Assembly: GCA_028822935.1 (NCBI GenBank)
Contig: JAPKCM010000011.1
Span: 1-64,000, forward strand
Length of the DNA: 64,000 nucleotides
Reading direction: 5' to 3'
Source of the DNA: Akkermansiaceae bacterium
GTDB lineage: Bacteria > Verrucomicrobiota > Verrucomicrobiia > Verrucomicrobiales > Akkermansiaceae
This document shows, one piece after another, positions 42,950 to 52,769 of this stretch (positions within the stretch are counted from its first letter, which is position 1; every line of letters begins with the position of its first letter). Position numbers and translations under genes: made by a program. The notes under the pieces were generated by a model that saw nothing but the letters and a program-made list of their open reading frames with translations, was not told the DNA's origin and searched no databases.

Positions 42950-43324
42950 CTAGCGCACGATGCCGGTGTATGAAGACGCATCCATGAGCGCCTCGTATTG
43001 CGAGGTATCATCGATCTTCATTTTAAAAATCCAACCGCCATCGTAGGGGTCGGAATTGACCATCGAAGGATCAGCAACGAGGTCTAAATTGACCTCCACA
43101 ACCTCTCCCGCGAGCGGAGCATAAATGTCACTGGCCGCCTTGACACTCTCGACCACCCCAACCGGAGACGCTTTGTCGACATCGCCGAGATCGGGAAGCT
43201 CCACAAAAACAACATCGCTCAATTCGTCTTGAGCATGGTCGGTAATTCCAATGGTAACGATGTCTCCATCGAGGCGAACCCATTCATGATCAGGGGTGTA
43301 GCGGCAGTTGTCTGGTGCGGTCAT
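42950..43324 (-). CDS. gcvH: Glycine cleavage system H protein
   Basis: GcvH shuttles the aminomethyl intermediate on a lipoyl-lysine. The 124-residue protein has YTPDHEWVRLDGDIVTIGIT at its start and the lipoylation motif VESVKAASDIYAP (Lys62). lipA at 10-11 kb supplies the cofactor. Spacing is 23 bp after gcvT and 6 bp before gcvP. Confidence 0.97.
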   Translation of the reverse strand: MTAPDNCRYTPDHEWVRLDGDIVTIGITDHAQDELSDVVFVELPDLGDVDKASPVGVVESVKAASDIYAPLAGEVVEVNLDLVADPSMVNSDPYDGGWIFKMKIDDTSQYEALMDASSYTGIVR

Positions 43325-43347
43325 ACAATTGAATTTATTACGAAGTC

Positions 43348-44430
43348 TTATTTCCGATAAAAAGGCTTTTTCACGACTTTTGCCGAAAGGTATTTTCCTC
43401 GGATTTCGATTTGAACCGGAGTGTTCACCTTCACCCGATCCGTCGGAAGATAAGCAAGTCCAATTCCGGTACCAAGCGAGGGAGAAAGACCACCCGAGGC
43501 CAATTCACCGAGGGGCCTACCCTCCATATCATGGACCGGATAGCCCGGCCGGGGTGGCGCGCCTCTTTCACAAAGCTGGATCGCCATCAGTCGCTCGCTT
43601 ACGCCCTGTTCCTTTTGATCACGCAAGGCATCACCGCCAATGAAGCGCTCTTTCCCAAGTGCCACAAACATTCCTAATCCTGCTTCCAGTGGACTCCGGC
43701 TTGGAGAAAGGTCCGAACCATTGAGCGGATAGCACATTTCCAGTCGAAGCGAATCCCGGGCTCCCAGTCCGCAGGGAGCGACACCCTCATCCATAAGGAG
43801 TGACCACCAAGAGGAAGCCTGGGAAGCAGGGCAGAAAAGTTCGAAGCCGTCTTCGCCCGTGTATCCGGTGCGACAGACAATCATGCGATGACCCATGTGA
43901 CTCAAATCATCGACATGGTTGCGCGCAGGAAGAGTGCGTCCTTCAGTCATCTTAAAATAAACCTCTGAGGCATCTGGCCCCTGAACTGCGATGCCTGCCC
44001 AGTCATCACTGAGATTTTCCAACTGCAGATCCCCTTCCAGATGCTGAGTGAGCCAATCGACGTCTTCCTTGATCTTTGCGGCATTCACTAGAAGCAGGTA
44101 GTCATTTTCGGCGAGACGATAGATGATCAGATCATCGATCACTCCACCCTGGTCATTCAGAAGAAAAGTATACTGTGCCTCCCCGTCCTCAAGCTTAGCG
44201 ACATCATTCGCCAGCATTCGGTTGAGCCACGATTCTGCGTCATCCCCTTTTAAAAAAAGCTGTCCCATGTGGGAAATATCGAAGACCCCCACGTGCTCGC
44301 GCACTGCCTTATGTTCGTCGATAATAGACGAATACATCACCGGCATTTCCCAACCAGTAAAGGGCACCATCCTTCCTCCGAGCTCTCGATGCTTCTCGTC
44401 CAAGGGGGAAAGTCTTAAGACGTCACTCAC
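43348..44430 (-). CDS. gcvT: Aminomethyltransferase, T-protein
   Basis: GcvT releases ammonia from the H-protein intermediate and passes the methylene to tetrahydrofolate. The 360-residue protein has FTGWEMPVMYSSIIDEHKAVREHVGVFDISHMG, LNDQGGVIDDLIIYRL and CRTGYTGEDGFELF, and ends in KVVKKPFYRK. Translation starts at GTG 44430. First gene of gcvT-gcvH-gcvP-nudix. No glycine riboswitch was recognised in the 63-bp gap to the divergent gene. Confidence 0.96.
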   Translation of the reverse strand: MSDVLRLSPLDEKHRELGGRMVPFTGWEMPVMYSSIIDEHKAVREHVGVFDISHMGQLFLKGDDAESWLNRMLANDVAKLEDGEAQYTFLLNDQGGVIDDLIIYRLAENDYLLLVNAAKIKEDVDWLTQHLEGDLQLENLSDDWAGIAVQGPDASEVYFKMTEGRTLPARNHVDDLSHMGHRMIVCRTGYTGEDGFELFCPASQASSWWSLLMDEGVAPCGLGARDSLRLEMCYPLNGSDLSPSRSPLEAGLGMFVALGKERFIGGDALRDQKEQGVSERLMAIQLCERGAPPRPGYPVHDMEGRPLGELASGGLSPSLGTGIGLAYLPTDRVKVNTPVQIEIRGKYLSAKVVKKPFYRK

Positions 44431-44493
44431 GGCGGAAACCTGTCGACGCTGATTGGACTTGTCAACCCGTCAGAAGAGATCATTTTCAGGGCT

Positions 44494-45300
44494 GTGTCAC
44501 AGAAACGATTAACCATCGAAAGCCGCTTTGCCTGGCTCGCATTCCCGGGCCTCATTAAAGCGCTCGCAATGCTTCAAGGGGTTTTCTTTCTCGTCCTCAT
44601 TTTCAATCCCAAAGCCGGCGAAATCATCTACCCAAATATTGACAAAGTCATGTCTGGGGAAATCTGGCGGCTCTTCAGTTGGGTTCTCTATCCGCCCTAC
44701 CCACCCAGTCCCGGAGGAAGCCTCGTGTTTCCCTTCTTCTTCACTCTCATCGTCCTGCGAATCTTTTTTCTCTTCGACGAGACCCTAGAACTCGCCTGGG
44801 GCAGCACCCGGACGTCCCTTTACCTATACGCCACCATCATTTGCCAAGGGCTCGCGCTCAATTTCTTCCCCTTCTTGTTCGATGGGAAAGTCTACTACTT
44901 CGCGATCTTCTTCGCCTTTGCCACCATTCAGCCCCACTACACCTTTCTCTTGATGTTTTTCCTTCCCGTCAAAGTCTGGATTTTTGCGGTCTTGGCCGGA
45001 GTTGGGATCGCAATCATCAGCGTCGAATCATGGGTCAGAACAGGAATCCCCCTCCTTGCGGTCTTCTACCTTTTGATCTACCTCCCTTACCTGGTCTGGG
45101 CGATCCCCAAGGCTTGGAAATGGCGGAAAACGAGACACCAGGTAGCCGTCCGACGAAATAAGTTCCAATCCACCCGGATCGGAAACGGCACCAGCCTTCA
45201 TCGCTGCAAAATTTGTGATCGTACCGAGAACTCCGATCCTGATCTGCAGTTCCGCGTTGCTGAAAATGACGAGGAATATTGTCTCGACCATCTCCCCTGA
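44494..45300 (+). CDS. Rhomboid-like membrane protein with C-terminal zinc ribbon, catalytic motif absent
   Basis: A 268-residue protein with about six hydrophobic segments in residues 20-210. The N-terminal half has a rhomboid-like pattern (PNIDKVMSGEIWRLFSWVLYPP). The GxSG serine motif and the histidine of active rhomboids are not present, so it is probably an inactive rhomboid fold (pseudoprotease). The C-terminal soluble part has CKICDRTENSDPDLQF and CLDHL, forming a C-x2-C...C-x2-H zinc-ribbon candidate. GTG start 44494. It is divergent from gcvT and ends 18 bp before hisI. Confidence 0.7.
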   Translation: MSQKRLTIESRFAWLAFPGLIKALAMLQGVFFLVLIFNPKAGEIIYPNIDKVMSGEIWRLFSWVLYPPYPPSPGGSLVFPFFFTLIVLRIFFLFDETLELAWGSTRTSLYLYATIICQGLALNFFPFLFDGKVYYFAIFFAFATIQPHYTFLLMFFLPVKVWIFAVLAGVGIAIISVESWVRTGIPLLAVFYLLIYLPYLVWAIPKAWKWRKTRHQVAVRRNKFQSTRIGNGTSLHRCKICDRTENSDPDLQFRVAENDEEYCLDHLP

Positions 45301-45318
45301 TCACCTAAGGGTCGCGGC

Positions 45319-45765
45319 ATGAGCGAGTTGGAATTTGCCCCCCGCCCCGAAAAGAAGGAACTCGATGAGACCCTCGGATTCTGTCCGAAGTTCGATACCG
45401 ACGGATTAATCCCCGCCATGGCGATCGATTCCGAGACTCGTGAGCCCCTGATGCTGGCCTACATGAACGAGGAGTCCCTTAAACTCACCCTCGAAAAACA
45501 AGAGGCCGTCTATTACTCCCGCTCCCGTCAGGAACTCTGGCATAAGGGAGCCACCTCGGGACACGTTCAAAAGGTCCACGAAATTCGCACCGACTGCGAT
45601 CAGGACGCCCTCATTCTTTACGTGACTCAGCAGGGAGCTGGCGCCTGTCACACGGGCCGACGTTCCTGTTTCTATCGCGCGGTTAGCTTCGACAGCAATC
45701 CCGCCGCGACGACTTTTGTCGACGACGAGCGCACCTTTGATCCCGACGAAGTCTACGGGAAGTAA
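45319..45765 (+). CDS. hisI: Phosphoribosyl-AMP cyclohydrolase
   Basis: HisI opens the adenine ring of phosphoribosyl-AMP in histidine biosynthesis. The 148-residue protein is the stand-alone monofunctional form (no HisE domain). It has [34 protein letters not shown], the metal ligands in [10 protein letters not shown] and [13 protein letters not shown]. The spacing of 18 bp to the rhomboid-like gene suggests an operon. A terminator hairpin follows at 45782-45807. Confidence 0.96.
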   Translation: MSELEFAPRPEKKELDETLGFCPKFDTDGLIPAMAIDSETREPLMLAYMNEESLKLTLEKQEAVYYSRSRQELWHKGATSGHVQKVHEIRTDCDQDALILYVTQQGAGACHTGRRSCFYRAVSFDSNPAATTFVDDERTFDPDEVYGK

Positions 45766-45777
45766 TTTTCCCCAAAG

Positions 45778-45807
45778 AAAAAACCTGCCCTCTTGCGAGG
45801 ACAGGTT
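45778..45807 (-). terminator. Terminator hairpin between hisI and the peroxidase remnant
   Basis: AACCTGCCCTC (45782-45792) pairs with GAGGACAGGTT (45797-45807) with one mismatch and a TTGC loop. On the minus strand it is followed by T6, so it ends the remnant's transcript; on the plus strand the T run is weak. Confidence 0.75.
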
Positions 45808-45857
45808 CTTAGAAAGAGCGCTACCTTCCACAGAGCGCCTTTCAAATTCGTCCGTTC

Positions 45858-46712
45858 CTATGGTCCCACGACTGCGTAGCCGATCTTGAAGAACTGCTTG
45901 TCTGCACCAACGGGCGCCGTCATCGAAATCAGCCCGTTGGCGTCCGCCACGACTTCCGTGGCCTCACTCCAGTTGGATAAATCAGGAGAGGAAACACAGA
46001 GGTAGGCAACATTAGGAACTCCCTGCGCTGAAACCGTGACCATCTGGTTTCCACCGGCATCTTCACTGATCGCAAACGTCGCCGTCTCCGTGGGAAGAAT
46101 AATGAGGGACAGACTGCCGTTCCCATCAAAAGGGCTCGACCATTTCGGATCGGTGTAAACCGAAGAGCCCGTGAGGGTGAGGAGGAAGTTTTCCAAATCG
46201 TTCTTTTCCTGCTCGGTCAAATTGAGATTCTGAGTGCCACCACCCGGACCTCCGGGTCCCACTGGTCCTCCAGGTCCTCCTGCAAGGCGGGGATCAAGAT
46301 TTGGCGCGGGAGGATTCGGAATTGCATTGTAGTGATCAATCACCTCACGCAGTGAATTGAAGATCGCGTTGTGCATGAGACCACCATGGAGATTACCATC
46401 GGCATCGGCCATGTCCCGAAGGCTCGGCGACCGAGTATTCGTGGTGTCAGTCCCCCCCTCCAAGCGAACCCACCACTCTATTGTTCCGGCTGTTCGGATC
46501 GATATCGAATTCGGGAGCCTCATGACAAACATTGCAGCCCGCCCCATCCGACACACCCCGAAGTGCTTCTTGGGATCGTCCAGCTTCGCCGTCCACCCCA
46601 GATCGAGCAATCCGTGCGTGCCCATCTCTTGATTGAGCAAATTGAAGGCTTCTTTGAGATCCGAGAATTTTGGAAGCGGGTGGCCGCGATCACGATTGAG
46701 TGATTGAAACAA
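45858..46712 (-). pseudogene. Remnant of a di-heme cytochrome c peroxidase (MauG/CCP-like)
   Basis: The minus frame resembles the C-terminal heme domain of CCP/MauG proteins: NTRSPSLRDMADADG, then LREVIDHYNAIPNP, EQEKNDLENFLLTLTGS and TDPKWSSPF. A Gly/Pro-rich stretch and a beta-type C-terminal domain follow. The required heme motif is not in this frame: CNVCH (46522-46536) reads in a different frame, entered after a G4 run (46556-46559) and left again at a G7 run (46452-46458). Adding one G at the first and removing one at the second restores GVSDGAGCNVCHEAPEFDID and continuity. The N-terminal heme domain is missing, and the only start is TTG at 46712 three codons after a stop. It is a truncated, decayed gene. 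Confidence 0.75.
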
Positions 46713-46869
46713 AAATTCAAATCATGCAAACGACACTTCTCCTCCTCTCCACTTCCGTCATCCTTTCCAGGACCACGCACCGGGTCCTCGAAAGTTCGGG
46801 CGGGTTCTCGTAAGAATAACTCGCCCCTATAACGTATCCATTACACAGCAAACTTTGCAATTTCCCCTC

Positions 46870-49611
46870 ATGAGGTCTTTTTTATCAACTCTCTGGCTCC
46901 TCGTCCTTGTGATCGTCATCGCTCCCGTATCCGCCGAGGTCGATTTCGAGAACGAGGTGAAGCCCATTTTCACCGAACATTGTTATCAATGCCACGGCGA
47001 GTCGAAACAGAAAGGCAAGCTCCGCCTGGATTCGCCCGCCATGATTCTGAAAGGTGGGAACTCGGGGGAACCTCTCTTTCTCGTTGGCAAAAGTGCCAAG
47101 AGCCACCTCATCAAGCTCGTGTCACGCGCTGATCCGGACGAAGCGATGCCGCCCGAAGAAAAAGGCGATCCGCTCAACGGGACCCAATTAGAAACGCTGC
47201 GGAAGTGGATCGACGAAGGTGCTAAAATGCCAGGATCGGAGAAGTTGGCCGAAGTGAAAATGACGACCGATCACTGGTCCTTCCAGCCGGTCAGTCGCGA
47301 TGGTTTCAAGGAAAAGACGATCGATGAAATGATCAATGAAAAGAGAGCGACAAAAGGCCTCACCCCTTCGCCCCGCGCCGATCGCCGCACCTTGATCCGC
47401 CGCCTCTACCTGGTAATCCACGGGATGCCCCCGAATACCGCGGAAGTCGCGAAATTTCTCGCCGACAAATCACCGGAAGAAGAAGCCTGGCGGAACCTCG
47501 TCGACAGCGCCCTCGCCAGCCCGCGCTACGGCGAACGAATCGGGCGGAGATGGCTTGATGTCGTCCGCTTTGCCGAGAGCAACGGATTTGAAACGAATCG
47601 CGAGCGACCCCACGCCTACCCATTCCGCGACTTTGTGATCAACTCGTTCAACGAGGACAAACCCTACGACCGGTTCATTAGGGAACAGATCGCGGGCGAC
47701 GCCTTCGGAGCGGAGGTGGGGACCGGGTTTCTCGTCGCGGGATCCTATGACATTGTCAAAAGCCCGGACATCAATCTAACTCTCATGCAGCGGCAGGATG
47801 AACTCACCGACATCGTCAACACCACGGGCACGACCTTCCTGGGCCTGACGATCGGTTGCGCAAGATGCCACAATCACAAATTCGATCCCATCTCGCAAAA
47901 GGACTTCTATGAGTTTCAAGCCGTCTTCGCCGGAGTAGGATACGGCGACCGCACGCTGAAGAAAGCGATGAACAAGGAGTCGCAGGAGGAAATCGCGCAA
48001 CTCCGTCGCGAACTCGCAGCGCACAAGGACGCCGTCGATGACTTCAGGAAGAAGGCCGCAACGAAGGACGGAAAGGGGCCCTCGAATCTCAGAGACCCAG
48101 TGAATGCCATTTTAAATGTCGAAAACTTCAGCGTGATCGAAGCAAAATTCGTGCGCTTTACGATCCGGGAAACAAATGCGGGACAACCCTGCCTTGACGA
48201 GCTGATGGTCTTCGATCCAGAGGGCCAAAACGTCGCGCTCGGTGCCTCTCCCACCGCTTCCGGCAGCCTGCCCGGCTACCCAATTCATCAGCTTGAGCAC
48301 ATCAATGACGGACTAATCGGAAACGAGCACAGCTGGATCTGTCACAAAAAGAACGGTTGGGTGCAACTGGAGTTCGAGACTCCTCAACCCATCGAGCGAA
48401 TCGAGTGGGCCCGTGACCGTAATGGCGTCAATACCGACCGACTCGCGACCGATTATCTCATCGAGGCTTCGTTGGACGAGAAGACGTGGAAGACCCTCGC
48501 CAGATCCGCCGACCGCCATCCCTTTCGAGGACAACCTGACCCCAATGCCTTTCTCGCAAAATTGAACACCGCCGAGGCAAAGGCAGCCCGTAGCTTGATG
48601 GCGACGATCTCAGACAAGAACACGCGCATCGCCTCCCTCGAAACTGGTAAGCAGGCTTGGATCGCTAATTTTTCCAAGCCCGGAAAAACCCACCGTCTCT
48701 ACCGCGGCGACCCCATGGCGAAGCGCGAAGAAGTAGCGCCGGATGCCCTTGAGGTGATGGGTTCCCTCAAGATGGAAGTTGACGAGGCCGAGCAACAACG
48801 TCGCGTTAAGATCGCCGAGTGGATCGCGACCAAGGAGAATCCACTCACCGCCCGGGTGATGGCCAACCGCCTCTGGCAGTTCGTCTTCGGCACCGGAATC
48901 GTCGATACCCCAAGCGATTTTGGACTCAACGGCACGAACCCCACTCATCCTGAATTGCTGGATTGGCTAGCCGCCGAATTCATGGAAAACAGCTGGTCAT
49001 CCAAAGAACTCTTGCGGCTGATCTTGACGACGGACACTTTCCAGCAATCGAGCCAACCTCGTACCGAAGCGGCCAAGATCGACGCGAGCGGTCGTTATCT
49101 ATGGCGCTTCCCGCCCCGCCGTCTCGAGGCCGAGGCGATCCGCGATTCCATCCTTGCGGTCAGCGGCACGCTCAATCTCGAAGACACCGAGGGACCGGGG
49201 TTTTACCTCCTCGAGGTCGATCGCGAGAATGTCGTGCACTACAGCCCAAAGAAAATCACGGGACCAAAAGAATGGCGGCGCATGGTTTACATGATGAAGA
49301 TCCGCCAGGAACAAGATGCCGTTTTCGGAGCCTTCGACTGCCCCGATGGCAATCAGGTCATGCCGAAACGCAGCCGTTCAACGACCCCCTTGCAGGCTCT
49401 CAATTTGTTCAACAGTCCCTTCATCATTCAGCAGGCCGACAAGCTGTCCGAGCGCATCGGGAGTAATCCGGCCAAGGCCTTCAACCTCCTCTACGGACGT
49501 CCCGCGACAGCGGAGGAAATCGCGGATTCAAGCACCTTCATCGCAGCTCACGGCATGCAGGCCTTCTGCCGCGCCATGCTCAATACCAACGAGCTTCTTT
49601 TCATCTTCTAA
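46870..49611 (+). CDS. PSD1 cytochrome protein (c-type heme + DUF1549 + discoidin + DUF1553), pair 2
   Basis: From ATG 46870 a protein of about 913 residues with a signal peptide (FLSTLWLLVLVIVIAPVSA). An N-terminal planctomycete cytochrome C domain has the heme motif CYQCHG (FTEHCYQCHGESKQKGKLRLD). DUF1549 follows (TLIRRLYLVIHGMPPNTAEV and GCARCHNHKFDPIS, a second CxxCH). A discoidin-like insert lies around residues 415-545 (VRFTIRETNAGQPCLDELMVFD, HINDGLIG), then DUF1553 (NPLTARVMANRLWQFVFGTGI and VMPKRSRSTTPLQALNLFN). The discoidin domain hints at carbohydrate binding. It is co-transcribed with the DUF1501 gene 15 bp on. The codon use looks somewhat more G/C-rich than neighbours (by eye). 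Confidence 0.9.
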   Translation: MRSFLSTLWLLVLVIVIAPVSAEVDFENEVKPIFTEHCYQCHGESKQKGKLRLDSPAMILKGGNSGEPLFLVGKSAKSHLIKLVSRADPDEAMPPEEKGDPLNGTQLETLRKWIDEGAKMPGSEKLAEVKMTTDHWSFQPVSRDGFKEKTIDEMINEKRATKGLTPSPRADRRTLIRRLYLVIHGMPPNTAEVAKFLADKSPEEEAWRNLVDSALASPRYGERIGRRWLDVVRFAESNGFETNRERPHAYPFRDFVINSFNEDKPYDRFIREQIAGDAFGAEVGTGFLVAGSYDIVKSPDINLTLMQRQDELTDIVNTTGTTFLGLTIGCARCHNHKFDPISQKDFYEFQAVFAGVGYGDRTLKKAMNKESQEEIAQLRRELAAHKDAVDDFRKKAATKDGKGPSNLRDPVNAILNVENFSVIEAKFVRFTIRETNAGQPCLDELMVFDPEGQNVALGASPTASGSLPGYPIHQLEHINDGLIGNEHSWICHKKNGWVQLEFETPQPIERIEWARDRNGVNTDRLATDYLIEASLDEKTWKTLARSADRHPFRGQPDPNAFLAKLNTAEAKAARSLMATISDKNTRIASLETGKQAWIANFSKPGKTHRLYRGDPMAKREEVAPDALEVMGSLKMEVDEAEQQRRVKIAEWIATKENPLTARVMANRLWQFVFGTGIVDTPSDFGLNGTNPTHPELLDWLAAEFMENSWSSKELLRLILTTDTFQQSSQPRTEAAKIDASGRYLWRFPPRRLEAEAIRDSILAVSGTLNLEDTEGPGFYLLEVDRENVVHYSPKKITGPKEWRRMVYMMKIRQEQDAVFGAFDCPDGNQVMPKRSRSTTPLQALNLFNSPFIIQQADKLSERIGSNPAKAFNLLYGRPATAEEIADSSTFIAAHGMQAFCRAMLNTNELLFIF

Positions 49612-49626
49612 TCCACTGCCATTGCA

Positions 49627-51132
49627 ATGATTCCCATCAACCATTTCATTGACCGTCGCCAATTCCTCTCGCACACCGCCAGTGGATTCGGAAGTGTTGC
49701 GCTCGCCTCCCTGCTCGCCCGCGACGGTTTGCTCGGGGCGCAGGAAAAAGTCCGCGAAAGCGCGGCGGGGAAAAACCCGATCACTCCGGTGATCGACCCT
49801 GGCAATCCGAATGCCCCGCGGCTACCCCACTTCGAACCGCGCGCCAAACAAGTCCTCATGATTTTTTGCTCCGGAGCGGTGAGCCAAATTGATACTTTCG
49901 ACTACAAACCGGAACTCATCAAACACCACGGCAAGCCAATGCCGGGCGGCGAAAATCTCATCACTTTCCAGGGCCAGCAAGGCAACCTCACCAGGAGTCC
50001 CTGGGAATTCAAACCGCGCGGGCAATCAGGAAAGATGATCTCCGATTTGGTTCCTAAGCTCGGCGACCTCGCCGATGAAATGTGCTTCCTGCACGCCATG
50101 ACGGGCAAAACGAACACCCACGGTCCGGGCGAGAATTTCATGTGCACCGGGTTCACCCTCGATGGATTTCCCAGCGCGGGATCCTGGATGACCTACGCTC
50201 TTGGCAGCGCGGCCGACGATTTACCCGCCTACGTGGCAATCCCCGACGTGCGCGGAAAGCCCCAGTCGAGTGGCAATTGCTGGGGGCCGGGATTTTTGCC
50301 AGCCGCCTTTCAAGGCACCGATTTTAACGCCGTCAATCCGGTTCGGAACCTCGCCGTCCCCGGCGGCATCACCACCCGCACCGATGCCGCCACGAGGGCC
50401 TTTTTGCAACGCCAGAACCATCGACATCTCGCGGGAATTCCGGGCGACACCGAGCTCGCAGCGCGCATTGCCAGTTATCAACTCGCGGCAAAGATGCAAA
50501 TGAGCATCCCCGATGTCACCGACCTCAGCAGCGAACCCGCCCACATCCTGCGCGACTACGGAGTGGATGAAAGCGGGAGCAAAATCAAGGACCTGCGGGC
50601 CTCCTACGGACGCAACTGCATCCTCGCACGCCGCCTTATCGAGAAAGGAGTGCGCTTTGTGCAACTTTTCAACGGAGCCTATCAGACCGGAGGCGAAGGC
50701 GTCAGCAATTGGGACGGCCACAAGGCGCTCGAGAAACAATACAACATTCACGGTCCCGTTCTGGATCAGCCGACAGCGGCTCTCCTAAAAGACATGAAAA
50801 CGCGCGGTCTCCTGGAAGATACTCTCGTCGTTTTTGCAACGGAGTTCGGGCGCATGCCGACTTTCCAAAAAGGTGCAAGCGGCCGGGACCACAACCCCGA
50901 CGGCTTCACTGCCTGGATGGCTGGCGCCGGAGTCAAGACACCCTTCACCTACGGCGCGACCGATGCCTTCGGCCACAAAGCGGTCGAAAAAGTCACGACC
51001 GTTTACGATTTCTACGCGACTATTCTACACATCCTCGGCCTCGATCACGAGCGGCTCAGCTTCTACCACAACGGCATCGAGCGCCGCCTAACCGATGTCC
51101 ACGGGCATGTCATTAAAGAGATTCTTTCGTAA
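49627..51132 (+). CDS. DUF1501 protein with Tat signal, pair 2
   Basis: A 501-residue exported protein. The Tat signal is [22 protein letters not shown]. The DUF1501 core has [37 protein letters not shown] and [27 protein letters not shown] is followed by [20 protein letters not shown], a sulfatase/phosphatase-like metal site layout. It shares low similarity with the pair-1 DUF1501. The 15 bp between the PSD1 gene and this one favour a bicistronic operon. Its last 46 bp overlap a small minus-strand frame. Confidence 0.92.
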   Translation: MIPINHFIDRRQFLSHTASGFGSVALASLLARDGLLGAQEKVRESAAGKNPITPVIDPGNPNAPRLPHFEPRAKQVLMIFCSGAVSQIDTFDYKPELIKHHGKPMPGGENLITFQGQQGNLTRSPWEFKPRGQSGKMISDLVPKLGDLADEMCFLHAMTGKTNTHGPGENFMCTGFTLDGFPSAGSWMTYALGSAADDLPAYVAIPDVRGKPQSSGNCWGPGFLPAAFQGTDFNAVNPVRNLAVPGGITTRTDAATRAFLQRQNHRHLAGIPGDTELAARIASYQLAAKMQMSIPDVTDLSSEPAHILRDYGVDESGSKIKDLRASYGRNCILARRLIEKGVRFVQLFNGAYQTGGEGVSNWDGHKALEKQYNIHGPVLDQPTAALLKDMKTRGLLEDTLVVFATEFGRMPTFQKGASGRDHNPDGFTAWMAGAGVKTPFTYGATDAFGHKAVEKVTTVYDFYATILHILGLDHERLSFYHNGIERRLTDVHGHVIKEILS

Positions 51133-51239
51133 CGGAGGCAGAGATCGGTCCACCGCCGATTCCATCGCAGGCTTCTTAAACGCGACAAAGGACAACCCCA
51201 GTGGCACCAGAGCCAAGAAGAGAAAGAGAATTTTCTTCA
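51087..51239 (-). CDS. Small 50-codon frame with signal-peptide start, possibly truncated gene
   Basis: ATG 51239 starts 1 nt after the hflX stop codon. It reads [20 protein letters not shown] after Met, a convincing signal peptide, then [19 protein letters not shown]. It ends at TAG 51087 inside the 3' end of DUF1501. The position directly behind hflX suggests a second cistron whose downstream part was lost, perhaps when the PSD1/DUF1501 pair arrived. It is too short to name a family. Confidence 0.4.
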
Positions 51240-51240
51240 T

Positions 51241-52548
51241 CTACTCAGAAACGATAAACTCTGAAAATCGTTCCTCAAAATCCTTGGGAACCACTGCGGT
51301 CAGTAAGACATCGTTCCCATCATAATCCGTCGACAGCACTTTGCCCTCGCGATGGAGAAGCCCCGTGATATCCCCTCGAGATTGCGGGATACGATAATCC
51401 AAGCGCTTCACCCGATCCGAAAGTTTATTGGCGAACTTCCCGAGAAGTTCAGTCATTCCGATTCCTTCAAGAGCCGAGACCTCTATCGCTCCGGGAAAAT
51501 CAGCACGAAGTCCCGTCAGAATCGCGGGATCCTCGATCTGATCGATCTTATTCAGCACCACGATCACCTCCTTGTCATCCGCTCCCAATTCCTTGAGCAC
51601 ATTACACGTAGTGGTATAGTGCTCTGGAATTTCATCGGAATTTGCATCCAAAACGTGAACCAAAAAATCTGCCAAAATGGCCTCCTCGAGTGTCGCTTTA
51701 AAAGACTCCACTAATCGGTGCGGCAAGTTTCGCACAAAGCCCACGGTGTCGCTTACTAAAAGGGTCTGGCCATCTTCGAGCTCGAGTCGTCGAGTGGTAG
51801 GATCGAGAGTCGCGAAAAGCATGTCAGCCTCCAGGATGTCCGAACCCGCAAGCTTATTGAGCAAAGTCGATTTCCCAGCATTGGTGTAACCGACAATCGC
51901 AGCCGTCGCAATATCCCCTCGGGTGCGTTCTTTGCGCTGGGTCGCACGTTGTTTGCGAACTGCATTCAACTCATCTTTGACCCTGCTAATTTTCTGTCGA
52001 GCAAGACGACGGTCGACCTCAATCTGCTGCTCGCCCATTCCTCGGGATGCACCTCCGCCACCACCACTTCCTCCACCACCACCACCGCCTTCGCGGTCAA
52101 GGTGGCTCCACATGCGTGCCATCCGGGGAAGCGCATACTGCATCCGGGCAAGATCAACCTGAAGCCGGGCTTCCTTGGTGCGCGCCCGCTTTGCAAAAAT
52201 ATCCAAGATCACCTCTTCCCGATCGATCACGGTGAGGTCCGAAAGACCTTCCCAATTGCGCTGCTGCATCGGGCTCAATTCATTATCAAAAACGATGCAG
52301 TCACAGTCGCGAGCCTTCGCGAGTTCTACTAATTCATCGGCCTTCCCTGTTCCACAGAGCAACCCTCTGTGAGTAGCGCGCACACGCACGAGTTCCATCC
52401 CGACCACTCCGATCCCGAGCGTGTCGACAAGTTCCTCGAGTTCAAGAAGCAGCTTCCGCGTCTCCTCTTCCTCACGCTTATCATAGCAAACACCGACGAG
52501 CATCGCTCGTTCGACCAAATCTGGTTTTTCGCGAACTTCAAACATCAC
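51241..52548 (-). CDS. hflX: GTPase HflX
   Basis: HflX is a ribosome-associated GTPase that rescues or splits stalled ribosomes under stress. The 435-residue protein has the N-terminal HflX domain (THRGLLCGTGKADELVEL, FDNELSPMQQRNWEG) and RTKEARLQVDLARMQYALPRM. The GTPase domain has G1 GYTNAGKSTLLNKL, G3 DTVGFVRNLP and G4 LNKID. The conserved Gly-rich loop before the coiled coil is expanded here: REGGGGGGGSGGGGGASRG at about residues 151-169, where GGxGxxGPGE is usual. The C-terminal subdomain is intact. M1 and M2 are alternative starts. Confidence 0.95.
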   Translation of the reverse strand: MMFEVREKPDLVERAMLVGVCYDKREEEETRKLLLELEELVDTLGIGVVGMELVRVRATHRGLLCGTGKADELVELAKARDCDCIVFDNELSPMQQRNWEGLSDLTVIDREEVILDIFAKRARTKEARLQVDLARMQYALPRMARMWSHLDREGGGGGGGSGGGGGASRGMGEQQIEVDRRLARQKISRVKDELNAVRKQRATQRKERTRGDIATAAIVGYTNAGKSTLLNKLAGSDILEADMLFATLDPTTRRLELEDGQTLLVSDTVGFVRNLPHRLVESFKATLEEAILADFLVHVLDANSDEIPEHYTTTCNVLKELGADDKEVIVVLNKIDQIEDPAILTGLRADFPGAIEVSALEGIGMTELLGKFANKLSDRVKRLDYRIPQSRGDITGLLHREGKVLSTDYDGNDVLLTAVVPKDFEERFSEFIVSE

Positions 52549-52769
52549 CTACATCTTGACCCAAAACATGCCAAACCCCAAAAAAACAGCTTGGCCATTC
52601 TCAGAGGACTTCCTCCGCTCAACATGCCCATTACTTGGTTCATGGGTAAACCTTACTCCCTCTCAGAAAAATGGCGACCCGCAAATAACGCGATTCATTT
52701 TGGGGTCAACAAGACCAAAACGATCAAGCTAGGCCAAGTCGAGCAATGGTGATGAGAAAACCCCTGATT

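Noticed and set aside
44431-44493. Glycine riboswitch before gcvT
   Set aside because: The gap is only 63 bp with no tandem aptamer features; TTGACA is present but without a convincing -10.
52624-52752. Small plus-strand frame (42 codons) between hflX and the discoidin-like gene
   Set aside because: No ribosome-binding site, family or conserved context; probably chance.
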